Assembly: GCF_007990265.1 (NCBI RefSeq)
Contig: NZ_BJWH01000020.1
Span: 27,409 to 91,408, forward strand
DNA: 64,000 bases
Reading direction: 5' to 3'
From: Cellulomonas terrae
GTDB lineage: Bacteria; Actinomycetota; Actinomycetes; Actinomycetales; Cellulomonadaceae
Shown here: one piece after another, positions 9,198-16,913 of the stretch
How the letters are laid out: every line of letters begins with the position of its first letter
How positions within the stretch are numbered: the stretch's first letter is position 1
Position numbers and translations under genes: made by a program
Notes under the pieces: generated by a model
Told to the model about the DNA's origin: nothing
The model's input: the letters and a program-made list of their open reading frames with translations, nothing else
Databases searched by the model: none

Positions 9198-10193
9198 CTA
9201 GGGAGCCGGTGCGGACGCCTGCCGCGCTGTCCACTGCGCCAGCCGGGCCAGCCCGTCGTCCAGGCCGATCCGTGGCGTCCAGCCGAGGGCCTCCCGCGTG
9301 CGTCGCTGGTCGAACCAGTGGGCGGTCGAGAGCTGCTCGGCGACGAACCTCGTCAGCGGGGGCTCGCCCGCGAGGGGGAGGGTGCGCCAGGCGGCGTCGA
9401 GCACCGACCCGGCACCACGGGCGAGGGTGGCGGGCACGTGCCGCCGGGGCACGGCCACGCCGCTGGCCGCGCAGATGCCCGCGAGCAGCTCGACGACCGG
9501 ACGCGGTTCCCCGTTGGTGACCACGTAGGGCTCGCCGTAGACGGCCGGGTCGGCGTGCAGGGCCGCGACCAGGGCGTCCACGGCGTTGTCGACGTAGGTC
9601 GTGTCGATGAGCGCGGCCCCGTCGCCGAGGACCGGCAGCCGGCCCGACCGCGCGCGGTCCACGATCCGGCCGACCAGCTGGGTGTCGCCCGGCCCCCAGA
9701 CGACGTGCGGTCGCACGACGATCACGTGCAGGCCGGCGGGGTCGTGCGCCGCGAGCGCGAGGAGCTCCGCGGTGGCCTTGGTCCGCGCGTAGTGCCCGCG
9801 CGCGTGCTGGGGGTCGGCGGGGCCGGCGCCCGCACCGGCCAGCGAGCGCCCGTGGTGCGCGACGGACGGCGTCGAGACGTGCACGAACCGTCCGACGCCC
9901 GCCGACCGCGCCTCGTCGAGCAGCAGCCGGGTCCCGCCCACGTTGACGGCCTCGAACTGGTCGTACGGTCCGACGATCGTCACCTTCGCCGCCAGGTGCA
10001 CGACGGCGACCCGGTCCCGCAGCGCGGACCGCACGACGTCGGGGTCGGTGACCGACCCGGCCACGTCCTGCGCCCCGACGACCTGGGACGGGCTGCGCTG
10101 CAGGGTCCGGACGTCGAGACCGTCGGCGACGAGCCGTGCGGCGACCGCCCGCCCGAGCATGCCGCTCGCCCCGGTCACCAGCACGCGGGTCAC
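9198..10193 (-). CDS. oleD: OleD: NAD(P)-dependent 2-alkyl-3-ketoalkanoate reductase
   Basis: A 331-residue extended short-chain dehydrogenase of the 3-beta-HSD-like group. The nucleotide-binding motif VLVTGASGMLGRAVA is at the N-terminus (about 4-18), and a YxxxK motif appears as YARTKATAE (about 138-146) with an upstream Ser in HVSTPS. In the OleABCD pathway OleD reduces the beta-keto acid made by OleA to the beta-hydroxy acid used by OleC. The GTG start overlaps the oleBC stop by 4 bp. Assigned as OleD from this operon context; in isolation it would be called an NAD-dependent epimerase/dehydratase. Confidence 0.88.
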   Translation of the reverse strand: MTRVLVTGASGMLGRAVAARLVADGLDVRTLQRSPSQVVGAQDVAGSVTDPDVVRSALRDRVAVVHLAAKVTIVGPYDQFEAVNVGGTRLLLDEARSAGVGRFVHVSTPSVAHHGRSLAGAGAGPADPQHARGHYARTKATAELLALAAHDPAGLHVIVVRPHVVWGPGDTQLVGRIVDRARSGRLPVLGDGAALIDTTYVDNAVDALVAALHADPAVYGEPYVVTNGEPRPVVELLAGICAASGVAVPRRHVPATLARGAGSVLDAAWRTLPLAGEPPLTRFVAEQLSTAHWFDQRRTREALGWTPRIGLDDGLARLAQWTARQASAPAP

Positions 10194-12742
10194 AGGCGTG
10201 CCCGCTCCCCCGCCAGCACGCGCTCGGCCCACACGGCGACCCGCGTCCGGTCGATCTTCGAGCTGTGCCGGACGTCCGTCGGGAGCTGCTCCACCACCAG
10301 CACGGCGGCGACCGTGGTGCCCTCCAGCGCTGCGCGGACCGCGGCGGCCAGGTCGGGCGCCGCCACGACCGGTCCGTGCGAGTACACCTCGGGCTGGACG
10401 ACCACCACGACCTGCTGCGCACCCCTGGGCCCGACGCCGACAACAGCCGCGGACACGACGGAGTCGACCGTCTGCGCGCGCTGCTCCAGCCCGACCGGGG
10501 TGCGGACGCCGTCCGCCGTCACCAGCACGTGCGCGAGCCTGCCCTCGACCCAGAGCCTGCCGTCCGCGTCGAGGTGCCCGACGTCCCCGGTCCGGTGCCA
10601 GCCGGGGTCCCGTGCCGAGGCGTGCTGGGTGAGCCAGAGGCCGTCGTACCGGTCCTTGACGTGCGCGGCCGCGACGAGCACCTCGCCGGTGACGCCCGCC
10701 CGCTGGTCCGGCACCCCCGTCGGCTCGCCGGCGACGTCCAGGCCACTGAGCGCCACCCGGACTCCCGCGACGGGCCTCCCGACGCACACCCCGTCACCGG
10801 CGCCGGCGTCGCGGAGCTCGTCGAGCGACACGTCGGCGACGACGAGCGCTTCCGTCATCCCGTACGGCGTGTGGGCCTGCGCGGCCGGCATCAGCGCCGC
10901 CGCGGCCTCGAGCAGGTCGATGCCGACGGGTGCGCCCGCCGAGAGGAACCGCCGGACGCCCGCGAGCGCGGCGAGCTCCGACCCGTCGGCCGTGCGGACG
11001 ACCGAGCGGAGCGCGGCGGGCGACGCGAAGACGACCGCCGCGTCGATCGCGCGGACCGCCTCGGCCAGCGCGCGGGCCGTGAGCGTCCCCGGTGACGTGA
11101 CGTCCATGTCCGGGCTCGCGCTCGTGGCACCCAGCGCCGGGCCGAGCAGGACGAACGGCGCGAACGCCGCGACGAGAGGGCTGTCCGGTCCGATCCCGTA
11201 GGTGCGAGCGACGACGTCGCGCATCGCGGCGAGCCGGCGGTGCGTGTAGACGACCCCCTTCGCGGGGCCGGTCGACCCGGACGTGAACAGGACCGCCGCG
11301 TCGGCGTCGGGGTCAGGCCACGGGAGGTCGTCGGTGGAGGCGCGCCCGAGTGCGGCGAGGTCGTCCAGCGACGCACCGACGCCGAGGGTCCGCGCCACTC
11401 CCGCGCGCAGCGGTCCGGCGCTGACCAGCGTCGGCGCCCAGCGCAGCCACCGCGCGGCCACCAGGGCCTTCTCGATCCCGACGACCACGGCGGGGTCCGC
11501 CGCACGCACCGCCCGGGTGAGCCCCTGGACACCGAGCCCGGCGTCGGCGACGACCACGACGGCCCCGAGCCGCAGGCACGCGTAGAGGACCGCCGTCAGG
11601 TCCGCCCCGGGCGGTACCAGGAGAGCGACCCGGTCGCCCGGTCGCACACCGCTCGCCGCGAGGCCACGGGCGAGCTGGTCGGTCCGGGCGGCGAGCGCCG
11701 ACCAGGTCACGCGGCGGGAGCGCGCGCCCGCGAGCTCGATCAGCGCGGTGCCGTCGTCGTCGGCCCGCTCGACCAGGGTGGCGCCGAGGGCCCGGTACGG
11801 CTCGTCGGCCACCGCGGGCGGTGCCGGCGCGTCGCGGGCGTCGAGCCAGCGCAGGACCGCACCGGCGACGTCCGCGTCCTCGACCACCAGGTGGCCGGCG
11901 CCCTCGAACCGGTGCACGTCGGCGTGCGGGAGCCGCTCGCGCAGGTCGCGCAGGTAGCGCGCGGAGAAGACCGGGTCGCGTGGACCCCACAGCAGGAGCG
12001 CCGGGACGTCGAGGCCCCGCACGCCGGTCGCGATCCGGTCGAGCTCCGGTCGGCTCGGGTGGTCGGGGGTGGCCGGGATGTCCGCGACGAACCCGCCGAT
12101 CCCCGCCCGCCGGTCGGCGGTGCGGTACGGCGCGCGGAAGCCGTCGGCGACCGTGGGCGTCAGGCGCGGGTGCGCGAGCGCGAGCGTGGTCTCGAGGAAC
12201 GCCGGCGTGCTGACCGTGCCCACCGGGAGGACCCCGCGGGCCGTCGCCACGCGCAGCGCGGCGGGCATGGCGTCGTCGACCTCGTGGTGCACGGCGGTGT
12301 TGGTGAGCACGACGCCCGCCAGCAGGTCCGGGTGGTCGAGTGCCCAGCCGAGGCTGACGAGGCCTCCCCAGTCGTGCCCGACCGTGACGACCGGCCCGGC
12401 GAGCCCGAGGTGGTCGGTCAGCGCACCGAGCTGGGCGACCCGGTCGGCGAGGCGGTGCTGCTCCCCCGTCCGCTCGGAGTAGCCCATCTCCAGCTGGTCG
12501 ACGGCGACGACCCGCCACGGGCGCTGGGCCCGCGCGCCCGCCGCGACGAGCCGGCGCCACAGGAACGACCACGTCGGGTTGCCGTGCACGCACAGGAGCG
12601 TGCCGACGGGTTCGGCGTCCAGCGTCGCGGCGTTGTCGAGCAGGTGCCACGTCCGCGGACCCACCTCGACCGTGCGCGACCAGCGCGGGTCGATCCCCCC
12701 GGCCGCCAGGACCTCCGCGGGTGGCCGCGACGCCGCGGTCAC
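10190..12742 (-). CDS. oleBC: OleBC fusion: beta-lactone decarboxylase plus beta-lactone synthetase
   Basis: An 850-residue two-domain protein. Residues 1-320 are an alpha/beta hydrolase of the haloalkane-dehalogenase type (CVHGNPTWSFLWRRL near 51-65, nucleophile Asp124 in GHDWGG, late GAGHLVVED), matching OleB. Residues about 330-850 are an AMP-dependent ligase-like domain (LFTSGSTGPAKG near 485, YGMTEAL, TGDVGHLDADGRLW near 720, and the A10 Lys in SSKIDRTRV near 826), matching OleC. Together they turn the OleD product through a beta-lactone into a cis-olefin. The OleB-OleC fusion is known from actinobacteria such as Micrococcus. GTG start, coupled to oleA by GTGA. Confidence 0.9.
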   Translation of the reverse strand: MTAASRPPAEVLAAGGIDPRWSRTVEVGPRTWHLLDNAATLDAEPVGTLLCVHGNPTWSFLWRRLVAAGARAQRPWRVVAVDQLEMGYSERTGEQHRLADRVAQLGALTDHLGLAGPVVTVGHDWGGLVSLGWALDHPDLLAGVVLTNTAVHHEVDDAMPAALRVATARGVLPVGTVSTPAFLETTLALAHPRLTPTVADGFRAPYRTADRRAGIGGFVADIPATPDHPSRPELDRIATGVRGLDVPALLLWGPRDPVFSARYLRDLRERLPHADVHRFEGAGHLVVEDADVAGAVLRWLDARDAPAPPAVADEPYRALGATLVERADDDGTALIELAGARSRRVTWSALAARTDQLARGLAASGVRPGDRVALLVPPGADLTAVLYACLRLGAVVVVADAGLGVQGLTRAVRAADPAVVVGIEKALVAARWLRWAPTLVSAGPLRAGVARTLGVGASLDDLAALGRASTDDLPWPDPDADAAVLFTSGSTGPAKGVVYTHRRLAAMRDVVARTYGIGPDSPLVAAFAPFVLLGPALGATSASPDMDVTSPGTLTARALAEAVRAIDAAVVFASPAALRSVVRTADGSELAALAGVRRFLSAGAPVGIDLLEAAAALMPAAQAHTPYGMTEALVVADVSLDELRDAGAGDGVCVGRPVAGVRVALSGLDVAGEPTGVPDQRAGVTGEVLVAAAHVKDRYDGLWLTQHASARDPGWHRTGDVGHLDADGRLWVEGRLAHVLVTADGVRTPVGLEQRAQTVDSVVSAAVVGVGPRGAQQVVVVVQPEVYSHGPVVAAPDLAAAVRAALEGTTVAAVLVVEQLPTDVRHSSKIDRTRVAVWAERVLAGERARL

Positions 12743-13761
12743 CAGACGATCTCGGCCATCGCGGTGTGCAGACCGGAGCCGACGCCCATGCACAGCACCC
12801 GGTCTCCCGTGCGCAGCGAGTCCGCCTGGTCCGCGAGCGTCATCGGCAGCGCCGCCGGCCCGACGTTGCCCCAGCGGGGGAACGTCGTCGGCACCTTGTC
12901 GACGTCCAGGTCCAGCGCCTCCACGATCGAGCGGGTGTGCACCGACGAGACCTGGTGCGTGACGATGCGGTCGACACCCACCCAGTCCCACTCCGGCTGC
13001 GCCTCGCGCCACGCGTCCACGACGAGCTCGAGGCCTCCGGCCAGGAGCCCCGCGGGATCGGTCTTCATCCCCTCGACGCCGCCGACGCACAACTCGTGGT
13101 GCTGGGTCGCCGAGCGGGCGACGCCGCCGACGAGCCGGTGGGCGCCGGGGTGCAGGTGCGCGGGGCCGAGGACAGCCGCGGCAGCGCCCGCACCGAGGGT
13201 GAGGGTGGCGAACTCCTCGAGGAACTGCTCCCGGGTGGTCCCCGGCGCGGTCAGCCGGTCCAGCGTGGCCTCCTGCGTCGGACGCGGGTCCTCCCCGTTG
13301 ACGATCACCGCGTACCGGACCTGGCCCGAGTCGATGAGCTGCGCCGCGAGCGTCATGCCGTTGACGAAGCCGAGGCACGCGTTGGTCAGGTCGAACCCGA
13401 GCGCGCTGGACGGCAGGGACAGTCCGGAGTGGATGCGGGAGGCGACCGACGGCTCGAGGAACGTCCTGGTCACGGACGTGTTGATCAGCAGGCCGACGTC
13501 GCCCGCGTCGATCCCGGCCTCCGCCAGCGCCTTCGCGCCGGCCGCCGTGGCGGCGTCGTCGAACGTCATCTCCTCGTCCCACCACCGGCGCTCGTGCACG
13601 CCGGCGACGCGGGACAGCAGACCGGACGGGAGGCGCAGGCGCTTCAGGGTGGGCGCGAGGCGCTCGTCGAACACGGTCGACGGGACGACGACCGGCGCCT
13701 CGATGCCGACGACGGCGAGGAGGGCGACATCGCGGTGGCGGAACGTCGCGTTGCCTGTCAC
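12739..13761 (-). CDS. oleA: OleA: 3-oxoacyl-ACP synthase III-like acyl-CoA condensing enzyme
   Basis: A 340-residue thiolase-fold enzyme that joins two fatty acyl-CoAs head to head, the first step of long-chain olefin synthesis. The active-site Cys129 is in LTNACLGFVNG, with the His in VTHQVSS (about 270) and the Asn in WGNVGPAALP (about 300). LINTSVTRTFLEPS is typical of OleA rather than FabH. The GTG start at 13761 is preceded by GAGAGGA at 6 bases. It follows hisD by 67 bases and opens the oleA-oleBC-oleD block. Confidence 0.9.
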   Translation of the reverse strand: MTGNATFRHRDVALLAVVGIEAPVVVPSTVFDERLAPTLKRLRLPSGLLSRVAGVHERRWWDEEMTFDDAATAAGAKALAEAGIDAGDVGLLINTSVTRTFLEPSVASRIHSGLSLPSSALGFDLTNACLGFVNGMTLAAQLIDSGQVRYAVIVNGEDPRPTQEATLDRLTAPGTTREQFLEEFATLTLGAGAAAAVLGPAHLHPGAHRLVGGVARSATQHHELCVGGVEGMKTDPAGLLAGGLELVVDAWREAQPEWDWVGVDRIVTHQVSSVHTRSIVEALDLDVDKVPTTFPRWGNVGPAALPMTLADQADSLRTGDRVLCMGVGSGLHTAMAEIVW

Positions 13762-13828
13762 AGGCTGTCCTCTCGACGGGGGCGGTGGTCGCAGGCACGG
13801 GGTCGGCGCGGTCCGCGCACGTGGTCGC

Positions 13829-15151
13829 TCAGAATCGGGCTCGCACCGCCTCGCCGTGCGCAGGAAGTCCCTCGGCGTCCGCGAGCGCGACGATCTTGTC
13901 CGCGACCTCCGCGAGCGCGTCGGCGTCGTACTCGACGACCTGCACGGCGCGCAGGAACGAGTGGACACCGAGGCCGCTGGCGAAGTGCGCGCAGCCCCCC
14001 GTGGGGAGCACGTGGTTGGACCCGGCCATGTAGTCGCCGAGCGAGACCGGCGAGTACGCGCCGACGAAGATGGCCCCGGCGCTGGTGACGCGCTCAGCGA
14101 GCTCGGCGGCACCGACGGTCTGGATCTCCAGGTGCTCGGCACCGTACGCGTTGACCACGTCGAGGCCCTGCTCCAGGTCGTCGACGAGCACGATCGCCGA
14201 CTGCTCGCCGCGCAGCGCCGTCGTGACCCGCACGCGGTGCATCGTGGCGTCGACCCGGTCGACGAGCTTGGCCTCGACCGCACCCGCGAGCTCGACGGAC
14301 GGCGTCACCAGGACGGCGGCGGCCAGCGGGTCGTGCTCGGCCTGGGACACGAGGTCGGCAGCCACGTGGGACGCGTCGGCGGTGCCGTCGGCGAGGATCG
14401 CGATCTCCGTCGGTCCGGCCTCGGCGTCGATGCCGACGATCCCCCGCACGAGTCGCTTGGCGGCGGCGACGTACACGTTGCCGGGGCCGGTGACGACGTC
14501 GACGGGCTCGCAGAGCGTCTCCCCGTCGACCTCCTCGGTGCCGACCGCGCCGTAGGCGAACATCGCGACCGCCTGGGCGCCGCCGACGGCGTACACCTCG
14601 TCGATGTCCAGGAGCGCGCACGTGGCGAGGACGACCGGGTCGGGCAGACCGCCCTGGTCCTTCTGCGGGGGTGACGCCACGGCGAGGGACCCCACGCCGG
14701 CCGCCTGCGCGGCGACGACGTTCATGACGACCGACGACGGGTACACCGCGAGCCCGCCCGGGACGTACAACCCGACACGACGGACCGGGACCCACCGCTG
14801 GCGGACCTGCGCACCGGGCGCGAGCTCGACCGTGAAGTCGGCGGGCCGCTGGGCGCCGTGCACCTGGCGGACGCGCCGGATGGTCTCTTCCAGCGCCGCC
14901 CGGACGGCGGGGTCGAGCACCCCGACGGCGGCGGCGATGACGTCGGCCGGGACCCGCAGGTGCTCCGGTCGGACGCCGTCGAACCGCTCGGCCAGGTCGC
15001 GCAGCTCGGCGGCACCGCGTGCGCGGACGCCGGCCAGGAGCGGCGCGACGATCTCGGCGGCGTGCTCGACGTCGACCTCGGCACGGGGGAGCTCGTCCAA
15101 CAGCTCGCGACGCGACAGGGAGCGACCGCGCAGGTCGATGCGGGTGATCAC
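13829..15151 (-). CDS. hisD: Histidinol dehydrogenase
   Basis: A 440-residue zinc enzyme that oxidises histidinol to histidine through two NAD-dependent steps. Family segments include [19 protein letters not shown], the [17 protein letters not shown] site, EAGPTEI, the SQAEHDP metal region, [11 protein letters not shown], and near the C-terminus [14 protein letters not shown]. The GTG at 15151 aligns with the usual N-terminus (M-ITRIDLRG); an ATG at 15163 would add MLGN and has AGGGG at 8 bases, so it is a real alternative. First gene of the minus-strand his-ole block. Confidence 0.94.
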   Translation of the reverse strand: MITRIDLRGRSLSRRELLDELPRAEVDVEHAAEIVAPLLAGVRARGAAELRDLAERFDGVRPEHLRVPADVIAAAVGVLDPAVRAALEETIRRVRQVHGAQRPADFTVELAPGAQVRQRWVPVRRVGLYVPGGLAVYPSSVVMNVVAAQAAGVGSLAVASPPQKDQGGLPDPVVLATCALLDIDEVYAVGGAQAVAMFAYGAVGTEEVDGETLCEPVDVVTGPGNVYVAAAKRLVRGIVGIDAEAGPTEIAILADGTADASHVAADLVSQAEHDPLAAAVLVTPSVELAGAVEAKLVDRVDATMHRVRVTTALRGEQSAIVLVDDLEQGLDVVNAYGAEHLEIQTVGAAELAERVTSAGAIFVGAYSPVSLGDYMAGSNHVLPTGGCAHFASGLGVHSFLRAVQVVEYDADALAEVADKIVALADAEGLPAHGEAVRARF

Positions 15152-15176
15152 GTTCCCGAGCATAGGACGGACCCCT

Positions 15177-15215
15177 GCGCACGGCCTGACCACGACCACC
15201 GGGCGGGCCGTGCGC
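15177..15215. repeat. Inverted repeat in hisD/S4 divergent region
   Basis: Perfect 10-base arms GCGCACGGCC (15177-15186) and GGCCGTGCGC (15206-15215) separated by 19 bases, between two divergent genes. It could be an operator or a leader hairpin for hisD; there is no T-run to suggest a terminator. Confidence 0.35.
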
Positions 15216-15250
15216 TGCGCCACACTCCTCGAGGGAGGCAGACTGCTCCC

Positions 15251-15469
15251 ATGACCCAGGTGCCGATCTCCGACGACTCGATCCGGCTCGGCCAGTTCCT
15301 CAAGCTGGCCGACCTCGCCGACTCCGGTGCGCACGCCCGTGCGCTGCTCGAGGACGGCGCCGTGACGGTGAACGGTGAGGACGAGTCCCGTCGCGGGCGG
15401 CAGCTGGTCAAGGGTGACGTGGTCGAGGTGGACCTGCCGACGGGCTACAAGGAGGCCACGGTCGGCTGA
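15251..15469 (+). CDS. S4-domain RNA-binding protein
   Basis: A 72-residue protein that is one S4 RNA-binding domain: [20 protein letters not shown] (helices), then [30 protein letters not shown] (the S4 beta hairpin). It resembles the YbcJ/YaaA-like free-standing S4 proteins, whose RNA target is uncertain. A GGGAGG is present but 13 bases before the ATG, which is far for a ribosome site. Monocistronic; its end is 4 bases from the convergent SRPBCC gene. Confidence 0.85.
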   Translation: MTQVPISDDSIRLGQFLKLADLADSGAHARALLEDGAVTVNGEDESRRGRQLVKGDVVEVDLPTGYKEATVG

Positions 15470-15473
15470 CCGG

Positions 15474-15971
15474 TCACTCCGAGCGGTACCGCGGCAGCGC
15501 TGCCGCGAACAGGTCGTCCCACGCTCGGACCGGGCGTCCGGCGACGTGGTCGTCGAGCTGGTCGAGCGAGGCGTGCCAGCCCCCGCCGTAGCCGCGCGCC
15601 GCCGCCTCCTCCAGGTCCAGGTGCTCGAGCACGAGGACCGCGCCGTCACCGTCCGCACGGATGTCGACCGTCACGCGGCTGTCCGGCTCGCCGGGGAACT
15701 GCCACGCGACCACCAGCCGGCGCGGGGCGTCGCACTCGAGGACGTCCCCGGCGGCGTTCTGCGGCGAGCCGGCGACGTCGTCGCCCATGCGCAGCTCGTA
15801 CCGGCCTCCGACGACGAGGTCGCCGTAGACCGGGCCGAGCCAGCGCGCCAGCCGGACCGGGTCGGTGACCGACGACCACAGGTCCTCGGGTGTCGTCGCG
15901 TAGCGCCGCTCGAAGCGGACCGTCACGCCGTTCGGGGTGGGGGTGAGCACACCCCACACGTCAGTCGTCAT
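15474..15971 (-). CDS. SRPBCC (AHSA1-like) domain protein
   Basis: A 165-residue START/SRPBCC-fold protein of the AHSA1-like family ([72 protein letters not shown]). These bind hydrophobic ligands in a helix-grip fold; no specific ligand is known. Its ATG overlaps the arsR-like gene by 11 bp, a very common pairing of an ArsR regulator with an SRPBCC partner. Confidence 0.87.
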   Translation of the reverse strand: MTTDVWGVLTPTPNGVTVRFERRYATTPEDLWSSVTDPVRLARWLGPVYGDLVVGGRYELRMGDDVAGSPQNAAGDVLECDAPRRLVVAWQFPGEPDSRVTVDIRADGDGAVLVLEHLDLEEAAARGYGGGWHASLDQLDDHVAGRPVRAWDDLFAAALPRYRSE

Positions 15972-16293
15972 CTCTGCTCCTCCGCCCGCGGGCGATCTCG
16001 GTCTCCAACGCGTCCAGGTGCCCGCCCCAGAACCGGCGGACCCGCCGCGCCCAGGCCTCGACCTCGTCGAACGCCTCGGGCCGGACGGAGTACAGCCGGA
16101 CCGTGCCCTGCGGCACCGAGTCCACGACGCCGGCCTCCCGCAGCACGCGCAGGTGGCGCGACGCGGCGGGCTGGCTGATGCTGAACTCTGCCCCGACGGC
16201 GGTGGCCAGCTGACCGGCGGTGCGCTCACCGTCGGCGAGGAGCTCGACGAGCCGTCGTCGCACCGGGTCCCCCAACGCGTCCATCACCTGCAT
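15961..16293 (-). CDS. ArsR-family transcriptional regulator
   Basis: A 110-residue winged-helix regulator: DALGDPVRRRLVELLADGERTAGQLA, then the recognition helix region ISQPAASRHLRVLREAGVV and the wing VPQGTVRLYSV. There are no Cys pairs for metal binding, so it belongs to the non-metal group that travels with SRPBCC genes. It probably represses its own promoter in the AT-rich gap at 16294-16346, which it shares with the peroxiredoxin gene. Confidence 0.88.
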   Translation of the reverse strand: MQVMDALGDPVRRRLVELLADGERTAGQLATAVGAEFSISQPAASRHLRVLREAGVVDSVPQGTVRLYSVRPEAFDEVEAWARRVRRFWGGHLDALETEIARGRRSRDDD

Positions 16294-16310
16294 GGCAGCA
16301 TGTTTCCACT

Positions 16311-16338
16311 TTGGCTTATATAACGCAAGGGATATAGT
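16311..16338 (+). promoter_or_regulatory. Peroxiredoxin promoter in AT-rich divergent region
   Basis: TTGGCT (16311-16316), 16 bases, then TATAGT (16333-16338). The GTG start is 8 bases after the -10, so the mRNA would be leaderless or nearly so. The spacer holds TTATATAA, itself a palindrome and strikingly AT-rich for this genome, a plausible ArsR operator that could control both directions. Confidence 0.5.
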
Positions 16339-16346
16339 CTCGGACC

Positions 16347-16913
16347 GTGGATCTCACCCGGCTTCCCGACGACCTGCCCGCGCCGCCCGACGACGGCGCG
16401 GCCGACCACCTCGAGGGCACGCCGCTCCCCCCGATCGCCCTGCCCGCGACCGACGGCTCCACCGTCCCGCTGGACCGGCTCGCGCCCGGCCGCACGATCC
16501 TCTACGCCTACCCGCTCACCGGCCGGCCCGGCACTGACCTGCCCGAGGACTGGGACGCCATCCCCGGCGCGCGCGGGTGCACGGCCGAGGCGTGCGCGTT
16601 CCGCGACCACCATGCCGACCTGCTCGCCGCCGGTGCGTCCGCGGTGTACGGCCTGTCGACCCAGGACACCGCCTACCAGCGCGAGGCCGTCGACCGTCTG
16701 CACCTGCCGTTCCCGATGCTGAGCGACGAGGCGTTCGCACTCACGCGCGTGCTGGACCTTCCCACGTTCGACGTCGCCGGCCGCACGCTGCTGCGCCGCC
16801 TCACGATGGTCGTGCGCGACGGCGTCGTCGAGAAGGTCTTCTACCCCGTGTTCCCACCCGACCGGCACGCGGCCGAGGTGCTCGCGTGGCTGGTCAGGAC
16901 GCCAGGCAGCTAG
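16347..16913 (+). CDS. Peroxiredoxin
   Basis: A 188-residue AhpC/TSA thioredoxin-fold protein that reduces hydroperoxides with a reactive cysteine. The segment ILYAYPLTGRPG...DWDAIPGARGCTAEACAFRDH carries the peroxidatic Cys78 and a second Cys83 five residues on, as in the PrxQ/BCP type. GLSTQDTAYQREAV and LPFPMLSDE follow. The GTG at 16347 is the likely start, close behind a TATAGT -10. The 3' end overlaps dnaE by 20 bp, convergent. Confidence 0.88.
   Translation: MDLTRLPDDLPAPPDDGAADHLEGTPLPPIALPATDGSTVPLDRLAPGRTILYAYPLTGRPGTDLPEDWDAIPGARGCTAEACAFRDHHADLLAAGASAVYGLSTQDTAYQREAVDRLHLPFPMLSDEAFALTRVLDLPTFDVAGRTLLRRLTMVVRDGVVEKVFYPVFPPDRHAAEVLAWLVRTPGS

Noticed and set aside
8199..11201. 1000-codon plus-strand open frame antisense to hisC and the ole genes
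   Set aside because: Composition is Arg/Gly/Asp-rich with no family motif, it lies opposite well-supported genes, and long antisense frames are expected at this GC content.
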